Assembly (NCBI GenBank): GCA_902615995.1
Contig: CACMRF010000001.1
Span: 62,001 to 126,000, forward strand
Source: an uncultured SAR116 cluster alpha proteobacterium
GTDB lineage: Bacteria > Pseudomonadota > Alphaproteobacteria > Puniceispirillales > Marisalimonadaceae
Direction of reading: 5' to 3'
Length of the DNA: 64,000 bases
In this document: piece by piece, positions 45,703 through 54,476 of the stretch
How the letters are laid out: each line of letters begins with the position of its first letter
How positions within the stretch are numbered: the stretch's first letter is position 1
Made by a program: the position numbers and the translations under genes
The notes under the pieces: model-generated
What the model saw: the letters and a program-made list of their open reading frames with translations, nothing else
Told to the model about the DNA's origin: nothing
Database searches by the model: none

Positions 45703-46253
45703 TTTTTTACAAGTTCAGTATCCCAATACAAGAAATCCATCCAGGTTTCATGCAAAAAATTTGGTGGAAATAATCTACCATTATTTTTTAATATAGCTTC
45801 AGATGGAATATAGGGTTTAACCTTTAATTTTAATCCTGAATTCTTTAGAGATTTATTTCCTTTTTTAAAATTACAACTTCTACAAGCTGAAACTACATTT
45901 AGCCAATTAGTTTTTCCACCATGTGATCTAGGTATTATATGATCAAAAGTAAGCTCTTTTATTTTTTTCTTAATTCCACAATATTGACATGTACATTTAT
46001 CTCTTAAAAAAACATTAAATCTAGTGAATGCAGGATCTTTTTTTGCTGAAATATATTCTTTTAAGGCGATTACACTGGGTAACTTAAGGGAAAATGTTGG
46101 TGAATTTATAACCTGGTCATATTCTGCAACAATATCAACTCTATTCAAAAAAACTGCCTTTACAGAATCCTGCCAAGACCATAAAGAAAGTGGATAATAA
46201 CTTAAGGGTTGATAATCTGCATTAAGTACGAGAGTAGGTGAAAAATTAAGCAT
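45699..46253 (-). CDS. HNH endonuclease family protein
   Basis: About 184 residues from the internal ATG (MLNFSPTLVLNADYQPLSYYPLSLWSWQD); the track's longer start is a TTG. The C-terminal half has the HNH fold with zinc knuckles: CTCQYCG, LTFDHIIPRSHGGKTNWLNVVSACRSCNFKKGN. Chromosomal HNH proteins with this N terminus are widespread in Alphaproteobacteria, but their substrate is unknown. There is no sign of a restriction or phage context here. Confidence 0.88.
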   Translation of the reverse strand: MLNFSPTLVLNADYQPLSYYPLSLWSWQDSVKAVFLNRVDIVAEYDQVINSPTFSLKLPSVIALKEYISAKKDPAFTRFNVFLRDKCTCQYCGIKKKIKELTFDHIIPRSHGGKTNWLNVVSACRSCNFKKGNKSLKNSGLKLKVKPYIPSEAILKNNGRLFPPNFLHETWMDFLYWDTELVKN

Positions 46254-46322
46254 AATAATAACAAATCTTAAGAACAAATATCCAGTCTTTACAACAATTA
46301 TTTTAGTTTTGTTAAATCTATT

Positions 46323-46985
46323 TTAAAAGTTGACTATTTTTTTTACAAAGTTCATTCCGGCAGAAATACCATCTGGATCTATCCCATGACCTAATCCCGG
46401 CCTGATTACTGTTTTAACATCAAAACCAATTCCAGTAAGTAATTTTTTTGCATTTTCTAAGGAGCTAAATGGAACAATATCATCTTTCTCTCCGTGAACC
46501 AATAATACAGGTGTTGAAGAGTTTCTATGTATATTTTCATTAATTAAATGTTTTGAAGCATTAATATTTTCTAGAGAAGTTCCTCCAGAATAACCAATAA
46601 TACCAAAAAAATTGTTCTTACTTAATAACAAACTTTGAATGCACATCATTGCACCTTGAGAAAAACCAATTAATAAAACATCTTCAAATTTTAAACTTTC
46701 CTTATCACACTCTTGTTTTATTAAACTTAACAATTCGTTAGACGCATTTATTGCACCATTTGGAATTTCTTCTATAGGAAACCATTCTTTACCTATTGGT
46801 GACATCTTACAATCAAAAGGAGCATCAGGAGAAATAAATTTTGCATAAGGCAAAATCATTGAGAATGGTGATGAAAGATCTATAAGGTCTGCTCCATCAG
46901 CGCCATAACCGTGGAGAAAAAAAACTATTTGTTTAGGGGACGTTCCTGCAGTTGGCGATTTTGTATGAATTTTTCTTTCTTCCAT
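46323..46985 (-). CDS. Phospholipase/carboxylesterase family alpha/beta hydrolase
   Basis: A 220-residue serine hydrolase. FFLHGYGADGADLIDLS forms the oxyanion region, GFSQGAMMCIQSLL holds the nucleophilic Ser, VHGEKDDIVPF the Asp, and GLGHGIDPDG the His. The length and motif set match the YpfH/Est family of short-chain esterases and lysophospholipases. It is cytoplasmic, with no signal peptide, and divergent from moaA. Confidence 0.9.
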   Translation of the reverse strand: MEERKIHTKSPTAGTSPKQIVFFLHGYGADGADLIDLSSPFSMILPYAKFISPDAPFDCKMSPIGKEWFPIEEIPNGAINASNELLSLIKQECDKESLKFEDVLLIGFSQGAMMCIQSLLLSKNNFFGIIGYSGGTSLENINASKHLINENIHRNSSTPVLLVHGEKDDIVPFSSLENAKKLLTGIGFDVKTVIRPGLGHGIDPDGISAGMNFVKKIVNF

Positions 46986-47066
46986 ATGTAATTATTATGT
47001 ATACTTGTAATATTAATATTTTATAGAGTAGATTAAATTATTTTTTTGTTAATTAAAGGATAAATT

Positions 47067-48065
47067 GTGTCAAATCAATTAATTGATCCATTTGGTAGAG
47101 AAATAAACTATTTAAGAGTTTCTGTTACCGACAGATGTGATTTTAGATGTACGTATTGTATGTCTGAAAACATGGCTTTTCTTCCAAAAAAAGATATTCT
47201 TTCTTTAGAAGAACTGGAAACAATATGTAATGTATTTATAAAACTTGGCACAAAAAAAATTAGGCTTACAGGTGGTGAACCATTGGTTAGAAAAGGAATA
47301 TTAAACTTAATTAAAAACCTTGGAAAAAAAATTGAAAAAGGTTTAGACGAGCTGACTTTAACTACTAACGGAAGTCAACTTGAGAAGTATGCAGAATTTT
47401 TAAAAGAAAATGGTGTGAACAGAGTAAATGTTTCTCTTGATCATTTAGATCCAAGTAAGTTTAGAGAAATTACCAGATGGGGAGATTTAGACAAAGTATT
47501 AGCTGGAATTGAAAAAGCAAAAAGTGTTGGGATTAAAGTTAAAATTAATACAGTTGCACTAAAAGATTTTAACGAAAAAAATATTATAGAAATGATAGAA
47601 TGGTGTTCTTTAAATGAATATGACATGACGTTAATAGAAGTAATGCCAATGGGTGACATTGGGAGTGAAAATAGGTTTAATCAATATTTACCACTATCAG
47701 AAGTTAAGGAAAGACTATCTAAAAAATTTAATTTAACAAATATCCCAAAAAAAACTGGTGGGCCAGCTAAGTATTATAAAATAGAAGGTAAAAAAATTGA
47801 TTTAGGATTTATTACGCCATTAACTCACAATTTTTGTGAATCTTGTAACAGGGTAAGATTAACTTGTACTGGTATTTTGTATATGTGTTTAGGCCAAGAT
47901 GATAATGTTGATTTAAAAAATATTTTAAGAAATAAAGGTTCCTCTTTTCTTGAAAATAGTCTCTTCAAGGCCATTTCAAAAAAACCTAAAGGACATGACT
48001 TTAATATCTCAAAAAGTGGAATTAACATATCCTCTAATAGGCATATGTCTGTAACAGGCGGTTAA
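47067..48065 (+). CDS. moaA: GTP 3',8-cyclase MoaA
   Basis: Radical-SAM enzyme for the first step of molybdenum cofactor synthesis. The N-terminal cluster motif is DRCDFRCTYCM (CxxxCxxC), and the C-terminal cluster is NFCESCNRVRLTCTGILYMCLG. It ends with the GG tail (MSVTGG). It is 332 residues long with a GTG start and an AAAGGA site upstream. Other Moco-related genes in the window are xdhC and a MobA-like gene further right; moaC, moaE and moeA are not here. Confidence 0.96.
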   Translation: MSNQLIDPFGREINYLRVSVTDRCDFRCTYCMSENMAFLPKKDILSLEELETICNVFIKLGTKKIRLTGGEPLVRKGILNLIKNLGKKIEKGLDELTLTTNGSQLEKYAEFLKENGVNRVNVSLDHLDPSKFREITRWGDLDKVLAGIEKAKSVGIKVKINTVALKDFNEKNIIEMIEWCSLNEYDMTLIEVMPMGDIGSENRFNQYLPLSEVKERLSKKFNLTNIPKKTGGPAKYYKIEGKKIDLGFITPLTHNFCESCNRVRLTCTGILYMCLGQDDNVDLKNILRNKGSSFLENSLFKAISKKPKGHDFNISKSGINISSNRHMSVTGG

Positions 48066-48079
48066 ATAATAAAACTTTT

Positions 48080-49090
48080 ATGAAAAATTTAATTACAGAT
48101 ATTGAAGGAGTTTTAGTTGGTTGTGCAGAGGATCAAAATTTTTCTACTGGTGTAACCGTATTATCTGGACCAAGTCCTTTTACAGCTGCAGTAGATGTTA
48201 GAGGTGGTGGAGCTGGAACAAGAGAAACTGAGATTCTTAAACTTGAAAGTTCAATTGGAAAAGTTGATGCTATTGTTTTATCAGGAGGTTCAGCATTTGG
48301 ACTAGATGCAAGTTCTGAGGTTCAAAAACTTTTACTTGAAGAAGGTAAAGGTTACAAAGTTAAAAATCATTCTATTCCCTTAGTATCCTCTGCTGTCATT
48401 TTTGATTTAATTCAACCAGATAATTATTGGAAAAAAAATGTTTCAATATGGAGAACTTTAGCTAATAAAGCATATAAAAATCTATCAGATAATTTCTTAC
48501 TTGGATCTAAAGGAGCAGGTTACGGAGCAAATACCGCTACTGTAAAAGGTGGACAAGGTTCGGCCTCTAGTGAAGTAGAATTAAGTAATGGAAAAAAAAT
48601 TAAAGTTGGATCTTTAGTTATAAATAATGCTGTTGGGAACCCTCTTTTAAATGATGGGCCAAATTTCTTGTCTGGTCATCTGGAGGTAAATAATGAATTT
48701 GGTGGATTAACTCTATCTAATCAAAAATATGATGGTAAAATAAGAGCAAAAAGAATTTTAAACAACTTTGAACAATTAAATACTGTTATCGGAATAATTG
48801 CTACAGATGCTCCTTTGAATAGAATGCAGCTAAAAAGAATGTCTATTATGTGTCATGGCTCTATATCAAGATCAATACACCCATCTCATACACCAATGGA
48901 TGGAGATACTATTTTTGCAATCTCTACATCAGATAAAAGTCATAAAATTTCTGAAGAAATTAGTAAATTAGACTTAACTATTATAAGTTCAATAGCTTCA
49001 GACACATTTTCAAGAGCTTGTAACCGAGCAATCTTTGAAGCTAAAAATATAGGAGGTAAACCTTCTTGGAAAGATTTATTTAAAAACTAA
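48080..49090 (+). CDS. P1 family peptidase (S58, DmpA-like)
   Basis: A 336-residue Ntn-type, self-processing hydrolase. N-terminal blocks are DIEGVLVGCAEDQNFSTGVTV, VDVRGGGAGTRETE and VLSGGSAFGLDASSEVQ. The likely cleavage and nucleophile site is Thr in QLNTVIGIIATDAPLNRMQ, as in the broader P1 family, which uses NT rather than the GS of DmpA. SRSIHPSHTPMDGDTIFAI follows. The substrate may be beta-peptides or D-amino-acid peptides; this cannot be told here. It lies 14 nt after moaA and overlaps pssA convergently by 4 nt. Confidence 0.9.
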   Translation: MKNLITDIEGVLVGCAEDQNFSTGVTVLSGPSPFTAAVDVRGGGAGTRETEILKLESSIGKVDAIVLSGGSAFGLDASSEVQKLLLEEGKGYKVKNHSIPLVSSAVIFDLIQPDNYWKKNVSIWRTLANKAYKNLSDNFLLGSKGAGYGANTATVKGGQGSASSEVELSNGKKIKVGSLVINNAVGNPLLNDGPNFLSGHLEVNNEFGGLTLSNQKYDGKIRAKRILNNFEQLNTVIGIIATDAPLNRMQLKRMSIMCHGSISRSIHPSHTPMDGDTIFAISTSDKSHKISEEISKLDLTIISSIASDTFSRACNRAIFEAKNIGGKPSWKDLFKN

Positions 49091-49878
49091 TTGTTTTTGT
49101 TATTTTTTTCAAATTTTGACCTTAATCTATAATAGAATACCGGTGAAATAGGTATTGTAATAATGTAAATAAGTACTAAAAGTGTAAAACCTTGTGTAGG
49201 ATCGCTAATTATATAATGACTCAAAATTCCAAGAAAAATTAAAAAGGGTATTACAAATTTCCTAGGTACAAGCATGACTTTTCCAGAAAAAGTTGGTAAA
49301 TTACTTACCATTCCAATAGCAATTAGAGAAATCCAAATACTAATAAAAAATTCTGTTTTAAATTCATTAAGATCAAATATTTCTAAACCTGTTATTGGAA
49401 AAAGAGCTAAAAATGCAGCTGCCGGTGTTGGAATTCCACTAAAATAATTTTTTGCATAAGTTGGTTTATCTGAGAGCTCAGAATTAAATCTAGCAAGCCT
49501 TAATGAAGAACATATTATAAAAAGAACTACCACAATCCAAAGGTACTTATTTTCAGTTCCTCCCATCCAAAAATAAATCGTAATTGGAGGAATTGTACCA
49601 AATACAACAAAATCTGATAATGAATCTAAATACATGCCAAAATTACTTGTTGATTTTAAGAGTCTTGCTACCCTTCCATCTAATAAATCAAACACAGCAG
49701 CTATAATTATAAAAATTATTACTAAATTCCAATTTTCTAATAATGCATGATAGAATGCTTGTAGTCCAAAAATAAGAGCACATATAGTCAGAAAATTTGG
49801 CAAAAGCCAAGTTATCGAAAATTTTTTAGGTCTATCAGAAAAAGCTTTTCTGGCTAATTTAATACCTCTTATTTTCAT
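49087..49878 (-). CDS. pssA: CDP-diacylglycerol-serine O-phosphatidyltransferase
   Basis: Makes phosphatidylserine from CDP-diacylglycerol and serine. The CDP-alcohol phosphotransferase motif is FDLLDGRVARLLKSTSNFGMYLDSLSDFVVFG (DGxxAR...GxxxDxxxD). The 263-residue polytopic protein is the membrane (type II) form. It begins 3 nt after the psd stop, so the two steps to phosphatidylethanolamine are encoded together. Confidence 0.95.
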   Translation of the reverse strand: MKIRGIKLARKAFSDRPKKFSITWLLPNFLTICALIFGLQAFYHALLENWNLVIIFIIIAAVFDLLDGRVARLLKSTSNFGMYLDSLSDFVVFGTIPPITIYFWMGGTENKYLWIVVVLFIICSSLRLARFNSELSDKPTYAKNYFSGIPTPAAAFLALFPITGLEIFDLNEFKTEFFISIWISLIAIGMVSNLPTFSGKVMLVPRKFVIPFLIFLGILSHYIISDPTQGFTLLVLIYIITIPISPVFYYRLRSKFEKNNKNN

Positions 49879-49881
49879 AGT

Positions 49882-50571
49882 CTATTTTTTTTTTGAATTT
49901 ATCTCAGCAAGGATAGTTTCTCCAGCAATTGAAGTTTGTCCTTTTAAAACATTAATTTTTGATCCTAATGGTATGTAAACATCCACTTTACTTCCGAATC
50001 TAATAATGCCAAAAATTTCACCTGTAATAAGTTTTTGTCCTTCTTGAGCTTCATTTACAATTCTTCTTGCCAATAGGCCAGCAATTTGTACAAAAGCTAT
50101 TTTAATTTTGTTATTAACATTCATTACTAAAGACAGTCTTTCATTTTCTTTGGATGCTTTGTCTAAACTAGCATTAAAAAATAAGCCTGGTATATAATTT
50201 CTCTTTGAAATTGTTCCAGACATTGGAGATCTATTTACATGAACATTGAAAACATTCATAAATATTCCAATCTTGGTATATTTATTTTTAGGTAAACCTA
50301 TTTCTTCATCAGGAGTAATGTCCTCTATCTCAATAATTTTACCATCAGCTGGAGCTATAACCAAACTATTATCGATATTTTCTGGGGTAATTCTCTCAGG
50401 GTTTCTAAAAAAATATATGCACCAGAGCGTTAAAATCAGCCCAATAAAAAACAAAGGAGTCCAGATCCAACCAATTATCAAAGTTACTAGACAAAATATA
50501 ATTATAAAAGGCAAACCAGATGGATGAATTGGAACTAATACATTTTTTTTAATTGAATCTAATATTGACAT
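49882..50571 (-). CDS. psd: Phosphatidylserine decarboxylase
   Basis: Pyruvoyl enzyme that turns phosphatidylserine into phosphatidylethanolamine. It is the short, alphaproteobacterial-type form, 229 residues. Features: N-terminal hydrophobic segments, VIAPADGKIIEIEDI, FMNVFNVHVNRSPMSGTI and the C-terminal self-cleavage site IIRFGSKVDVYIP, where the Ser becomes the pyruvoyl group. It is transcribed before pssA. Confidence 0.95.
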   Translation of the reverse strand: MSILDSIKKNVLVPIHPSGLPFIIIFCLVTLIIGWIWTPLFFIGLILTLWCIYFFRNPERITPENIDNSLVIAPADGKIIEIEDITPDEEIGLPKNKYTKIGIFMNVFNVHVNRSPMSGTISKRNYIPGLFFNASLDKASKENERLSLVMNVNNKIKIAFVQIAGLLARRIVNEAQEGQKLITGEIFGIIRFGSKVDVYIPLGSKINVLKGQTSIAGETILAEINSKKK

Positions 50572-50609
50572 TTTTTTAAAACCTATGAATATTAATGTAG
50601 AGTACTATA

Positions 50610-50864
50610 ATGTTAAATCCTGAAGAACACAAGCTTGATAAATTAGAACAAGAGTTATTGAACATAGAAAAAGTTGCTAAAAATTTAGATTTAAATTCAA
50701 AAGACGAAGATCGTATGGTTTTAACAAATATTGTTTCCGAAACTCAAAATGTTCAAAAAAATCAGAGTAAAAATGATCTGATTAGTAGCTTAAATAATAT
50801 TAAGCTGCATCTTCACCAACAAATCAAAAAAATTGATGAAATAATTAAAAGCTTTGATAAATAA
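50610..50864 (+). CDS. Small hypothetical protein, predicted helical
   Basis: An 84-residue protein starting MLNPEEHKLDKLEQELLNIEK, with heptad-like leucines and high Lys/Asn/Glu, suggesting a coiled coil. No known motif, signal peptide or membrane helix. It lies in the gap between psd and the secreted repeat protein, with its own 38-nt divergent upstream space. I cannot assign a function. Confidence 0.55.
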   Translation: MLNPEEHKLDKLEQELLNIEKVAKNLDLNSKDEDRMVLTNIVSETQNVQKNQSKNDLISSLNNIKLHLHQQIKKIDEIIKSFDK

Positions 50865-50945
50865 ATATTTTGTTGATAAAAAATAAAAATATCTTATTTT
50901 AGAAATTAATATAAAATAGTTTATATTTAAACTTTGGAGATTTTA

Positions 50946-52106
50946 ATGTATACATATTTAGCTAGATTATGGGGATACACTTCATTAGCAGCATTTGTAA
51001 TTATTGGAACTACAAATTTAAATATTTCTTTTGCTGGAGGCGATCCAAGCATTAAAGATAAAAAAATTAATCAAACTAAATCTAATATTAAACAACATGA
51101 TCATAGTAGCATCTACAAAACTCAAAATAAAAAACAAAATTTAAAGAAAAGTAATAACACTTCTAATTCTAAAAATACTAAAAAAAATGAAGAATCAACA
51201 GTTTCTGGATTTTCTGCGGTAGAAGATGAGCCTTTAATTGTTGATTTGTCATCCGTTATTGATTCAGACGGAATGGGGCAAGTAAGTGTTCAATGGCAAA
51301 TATCAAAGACAGGGAAAAATTGGAAAAATATAAGTAAAGAAGTAAGCCAATCATTTACTCCAAGAGAAATTCATGTAGGTAAGAAATTAAGAGTTGTTAT
51401 TTCTTACGTCGATGGGCAAGGAAATTTGGAGACATTAATAAGCCCACCTTCATCTACTGTAAAAAATGTTAATGACAAACCTACTGGTTCCGCTAGACTT
51501 ATTGGATCACCAATAGAAGATAGTGCTCTCGTAGTTGATACATCAAGTATTTCTGATGAAGATGGTATAGGTGGATTTGAAATTTCTTGGCAACGTTCTT
51601 CATCACAGTCTGATTGGGAAGCTTTTCCATCAGAAAACAATGAAGTTCTTAGATTACAACAAGAACATGTGAACTATTCTTTTAGAGCCGTGGTTTCATA
51701 TGTTGATAGCCATGGAACTAGAGAAGTATTATACACGAGCCCATCAGAATCTATAGACAACTTAGATGATCCTGTCCAAGGTGATGTTACTATTAATGGA
51801 TTACCAAAAGAAGGTTCTGTTCTTAAAGCAATCTCAAATTCTTTGTCAGATGAAGATGGTATAGCTTCTATTAACATTAGCTGGGAAAAATCTAAAGATG
51901 GACGTAATTGGATAGCTCTAAACAGTCTTAGTGGCCCATCACTTAATCTTAATCAAGATTTAGTTGGTTTTCAAATAAGAACAAGAGTTGCAGTTGTCGA
52001 TAATTTTGGCATTGAAACAAATCTTTATAGCCTAGCAACAAGAACTGTTGAAAATGTTAATAACAAACCTTCAGGAAGAATAATTATTCGTAGGGTTGGT
52101 CAATAG
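50946..52106 (+). CDS. Secreted protein with three adhesin-like repeats
   Basis: The track start is a TTG. The ATG at 50946 has TTGGAG upstream and gives 386 residues. An N-terminal hydrophobic segment with probable cleavage after residue 30 (NISFA-GG) is followed by a Lys/Asn-rich linker (36-85). Then come three ~97-residue repeats (about 87-183, 184-282, 283-378), each with the pattern S(D/E)DG(I/M)...W(Q/E)xSxxxxxW...V(S/A)xVDxxG...VxNVNxxP. These resemble Ca-binding, Ig-like repeats of large RTX/VCBS adhesins. It has no anchor, hemolysin-type C terminus or LPXTG. The protein stops shortly after repeat 3 (RIIIRRVGQ), where a fourth repeat would start, so it may be a shortened adhesin. Binding partner unknown. 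Confidence 0.75.
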   Translation: MYTYLARLWGYTSLAAFVIIGTTNLNISFAGGDPSIKDKKINQTKSNIKQHDHSSIYKTQNKKQNLKKSNNTSNSKNTKKNEESTVSGFSAVEDEPLIVDLSSVIDSDGMGQVSVQWQISKTGKNWKNISKEVSQSFTPREIHVGKKLRVVISYVDGQGNLETLISPPSSTVKNVNDKPTGSARLIGSPIEDSALVVDTSSISDEDGIGGFEISWQRSSSQSDWEAFPSENNEVLRLQQEHVNYSFRAVVSYVDSHGTREVLYTSPSESIDNLDDPVQGDVTINGLPKEGSVLKAISNSLSDEDGIASINISWEKSKDGRNWIALNSLSGPSLNLNQDLVGFQIRTRVAVVDNFGIETNLYSLATRTVENVNNKPSGRIIIRRVGQ

Positions 52107-52176
52107 GTTAATGATAAACGTACAATAATAATTGTAATTAAATTTAATTCTGTGTTATTAATAATAAGGTGCTTAG

Positions 52177-52455
52177 ATGACTGCTAAAACTGAAGATAAA
52201 AAAACGAATTCAAACATTATTAATTTTAATAATTTTAAGAAAAAGAATAAAAAAATAACCTCTACAATTGCTGCTATAATTGCTGTAAACGTAGAACATT
52301 CCGAAGATAGTTCACCTGAAGATGAATTAATCTATAGTATTGAGTTTAATAAAAATATTGAACTTGTTGCTTTTGAAGATGCATTGGAAGATTTGGCTGA
52401 CAATTCTCAAATTGATAATTCTAAAAACACCAAAAATTTTGTAAATGATGCTTAA
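52177..52455 (+). CDS. Small acidic hypothetical protein
   Basis: A 92-residue protein: basic, Asn/Lys-rich first third (NFNNFKKKNKKITSTIAAIIAV), acidic remainder (HSEDSSPEDEL, ALEDLADNSQIDNSK). The AAxxAV segment is too short for a full membrane helix. A TAAGGTG site precedes the ATG. It follows the repeat protein by 70 nt on the same strand and may belong with it. I do not recognise a family. It overlaps the rhodanese gene by 4 nt. Confidence 0.55.
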   Translation: MTAKTEDKKTNSNIINFNNFKKKNKKITSTIAAIIAVNVEHSEDSSPEDELIYSIEFNKNIELVAFEDALEDLADNSQIDNSKNTKNFVNDA

Positions 52456-52835
52456 ATACTTTTTATTGGTAAGTTATTTTTCCAATTTTGGTCATTTTCG
52501 TTATAAAACCCCTCATAAATATTAAAAGAATTTTTGAAACCAAATTCAATTGCAATTTTTGCTGCCATTAGTGATCTTGACCCAGATCTGCATATAAAAA
52601 ATAAACTATCTTTTTGATTAAAACTAATTAAAAGAAATTTTTTATATTGTTCAAAAAAAGTTTGATCTAAAATTGGCCCCCAATTTATTAAATAAGTTTC
52701 TTTATTTATTGATGATAAGTCTGGTATTCCTGTAGTCTTCCATTCTATATCTGATCGAGTATCAATTAAATGAGAATTAATTTTTTTTGATAAAAAATCA
52801 AAGGCGTCTATAGCTCTAATTTTTATAGGTTTCAA
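52452..52835 (-). CDS. Rhodanese-like sulfurtransferase domain protein
   Basis: A 127-residue single-domain rhodanese. The active-site loop is FICRSGSRSLMAAKIA with the catalytic Cys, preceded by HLIDTRSDIEWKTTGIPD, the CH2A-like motif. The partner pathway is not evident; it follows bioY by 14 nt and is probably cotranscribed. Sulfur transfer to a biotin-related step would be speculation. Confidence 0.88.
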   Translation of the reverse strand: MKPIKIRAIDAFDFLSKKINSHLIDTRSDIEWKTTGIPDLSSINKETYLINWGPILDQTFFEQYKKFLLISFNQKDSLFFICRSGSRSLMAAKIAIEFGFKNSFNIYEGFYNENDQNWKNNLPIKSI

Positions 52836-52849
52836 AGTATTAATTTAAT

Positions 52850-53440
52850 TTATTTAGATATTTTCCAGATATAGGGGGTAATTATCCCAGCTAAAAGCAA
52901 TTTATAGAAATCACCCAATAAAAAAGGGTAAAAACCTTTTAACAAAGCAAAATTAAACCCTTTTAAAAGTGCTAATTGAAAAATCCCTAAAGTATAAATT
53001 AATAACATGCCTATCAACATTGAAATTATTGATAATGAGAACTTTTTTCCCCAACCACGATCAGCTAAATGCCCTACTATTAAAGCACTTACAAAGAAAC
53101 CCAAAATAAATCCTCCAGTTGGACCCATTAAATACATTAGGCCTCCTCCGAACGCAAAAACTGGAAGTCCAATAATACCTTTAAAAATATATAAACCAAC
53201 TGTAAGAGTTGCTAGTTTTCCTCCAAATAACATTGCTATCATCAATACGGCCAAAGGTTGCAAAGTCATTGGAACAGGATAAAGAGGAACTTTAATTTTT
53301 GCAGATGCTATTAATAACAAACTACCTAGAAAAACTGTAATTATTGAAAAGAGTATTTTTATATTTTTATTTTCAGTATTCTTACCTATAAGGTTTCCAA
53401 TCCAAGTCTCAGTATTCATAGCATTTAATTGATTCAACAT
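52850..53440 (-). CDS. bioY: Biotin transporter BioY
   Basis: S component of an ECF-type biotin importer, 196 residues, about six helices. Signatures: AKIKVPLYPVPMTLQPLAVLMIAMLFGGKLA and GLPVFAFGGGLMYLMGPTGGFILGFF. No bioM/bioN energising genes are visible, so it may act alone or with shared ECF parts elsewhere. Biotin uptake fits an auxotrophic, streamlined lifestyle. Confidence 0.94.
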   Translation of the reverse strand: MLNQLNAMNTETWIGNLIGKNTENKNIKILFSIITVFLGSLLLIASAKIKVPLYPVPMTLQPLAVLMIAMLFGGKLATLTVGLYIFKGIIGLPVFAFGGGLMYLMGPTGGFILGFFVSALIVGHLADRGWGKKFSLSIISMLIGMLLIYTLGIFQLALLKGFNFALLKGFYPFLLGDFYKLLLAGIITPYIWKISK

Positions 53441-53516
53441 TTATAAACAGCCTTGTTTGTATTTATTGTTTAATGATAATATAAATAACATAACTAAATA
53501 ATAAATGAAATAAAAT

Positions 53517-54476
53517 ATGAATAATTTAGATGATATTATCACGCCAACTTTTAACTGGTTAAAAGAAAAGAATAAAGTTGCGATTGCGACTGTTATTTCT
53601 ACATGGGGTAGTGCTCCTAGACAAGTTGGTGGTCAAATGGCTATTAACGAGACCGGCGAAATTATAGGTTCTGTATCTGGAGGATGTGTAGAAAACTCTG
53701 TAATTACAGAAGCTCTTGATTCATTAAAAGATAAAAAACATAGAATCAAAAATTATGGAATTACAAATGATTTAGCATGGGAAGTTGGGTTAGCATGTGG
53801 AGGTAATTTAAAAATATTAATAAACCCATTAGAAGATAATGACAAAATTATTTTCAAAACAAAAAGCATGATCCAAAAAAGAGAAAGAGTTATAATTAAA
53901 GCAAATTGCAAAACTGGAAAAAGAGAAATTATTTCAAAATTAGATCAAGAACAAAATAAAACTAGTTACTTAGATCATAATGAAAATGTTTTTTATCATA
54001 TAATTGACCCAAAACCACGTCTTTTCATAATAGGAGGAGTTCATCTATCACAAGCACTTTCTTCATTAGCAAATATATGTGAATATGAAGTTATAATAAT
54101 TGACCCAAGAGAATATTTTGCAAATAAAAAAAGATTTCCAAATGATTTAATTATTAATGAATGGCCAGATGTTGCATTAGAAAATTACAATTTTAATTTT
54201 TCAGACAATATAGTTACATTGACCCACGATCCTAAAATAGATGATCTTGCCTTAAAAATAGCTTTAAATTCTAAAGCGGGTTATATTGGTTCCCTTGGGA
54301 GCAGAAAAACTCATGCAAGTAGAATTGAGAGACTTAAAAGTGAGGGCTATAATTTAGAACAAATAAGTAAAATTCATGCGCCAATTGGATTAAATATTGC
54401 ATCTAAAACACCGCAAGAAATTGCTCTTTCTATCATGGCTGAAATTACACAAGTAAGAAGAAGTTTTGAAAAATAA
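53517..54476 (+). CDS. XdhC/CoxI family molybdenum cofactor insertion protein
   Basis: XdhC-type chaperones bind and sulfurate Moco and insert it into xanthine oxidase-family enzymes. The 319 residues have the N-terminal VATVISTWGSAPRQVGGQM and GEIIGSVSGGCVENSVI, and a C-terminal Rossmann part with RLFIIGGVHLSQALSSLA and GYIGSLGSRKTHASRIERL. The partner hydroxylase (xdhAB or coxLMS) is not in the window. It overlaps the MobA-like gene by 11 nt. Confidence 0.9.
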   Translation: MNNLDDIITPTFNWLKEKNKVAIATVISTWGSAPRQVGGQMAINETGEIIGSVSGGCVENSVITEALDSLKDKKHRIKNYGITNDLAWEVGLACGGNLKILINPLEDNDKIIFKTKSMIQKRERVIIKANCKTGKREIISKLDQEQNKTSYLDHNENVFYHIIDPKPRLFIIGGVHLSQALSSLANICEYEVIIIDPREYFANKKRFPNDLIINEWPDVALENYNFNFSDNIVTLTHDPKIDDLALKIALNSKAGYIGSLGSRKTHASRIERLKSEGYNLEQISKIHAPIGLNIASKTPQEIALSIMAEITQVRRSFEK

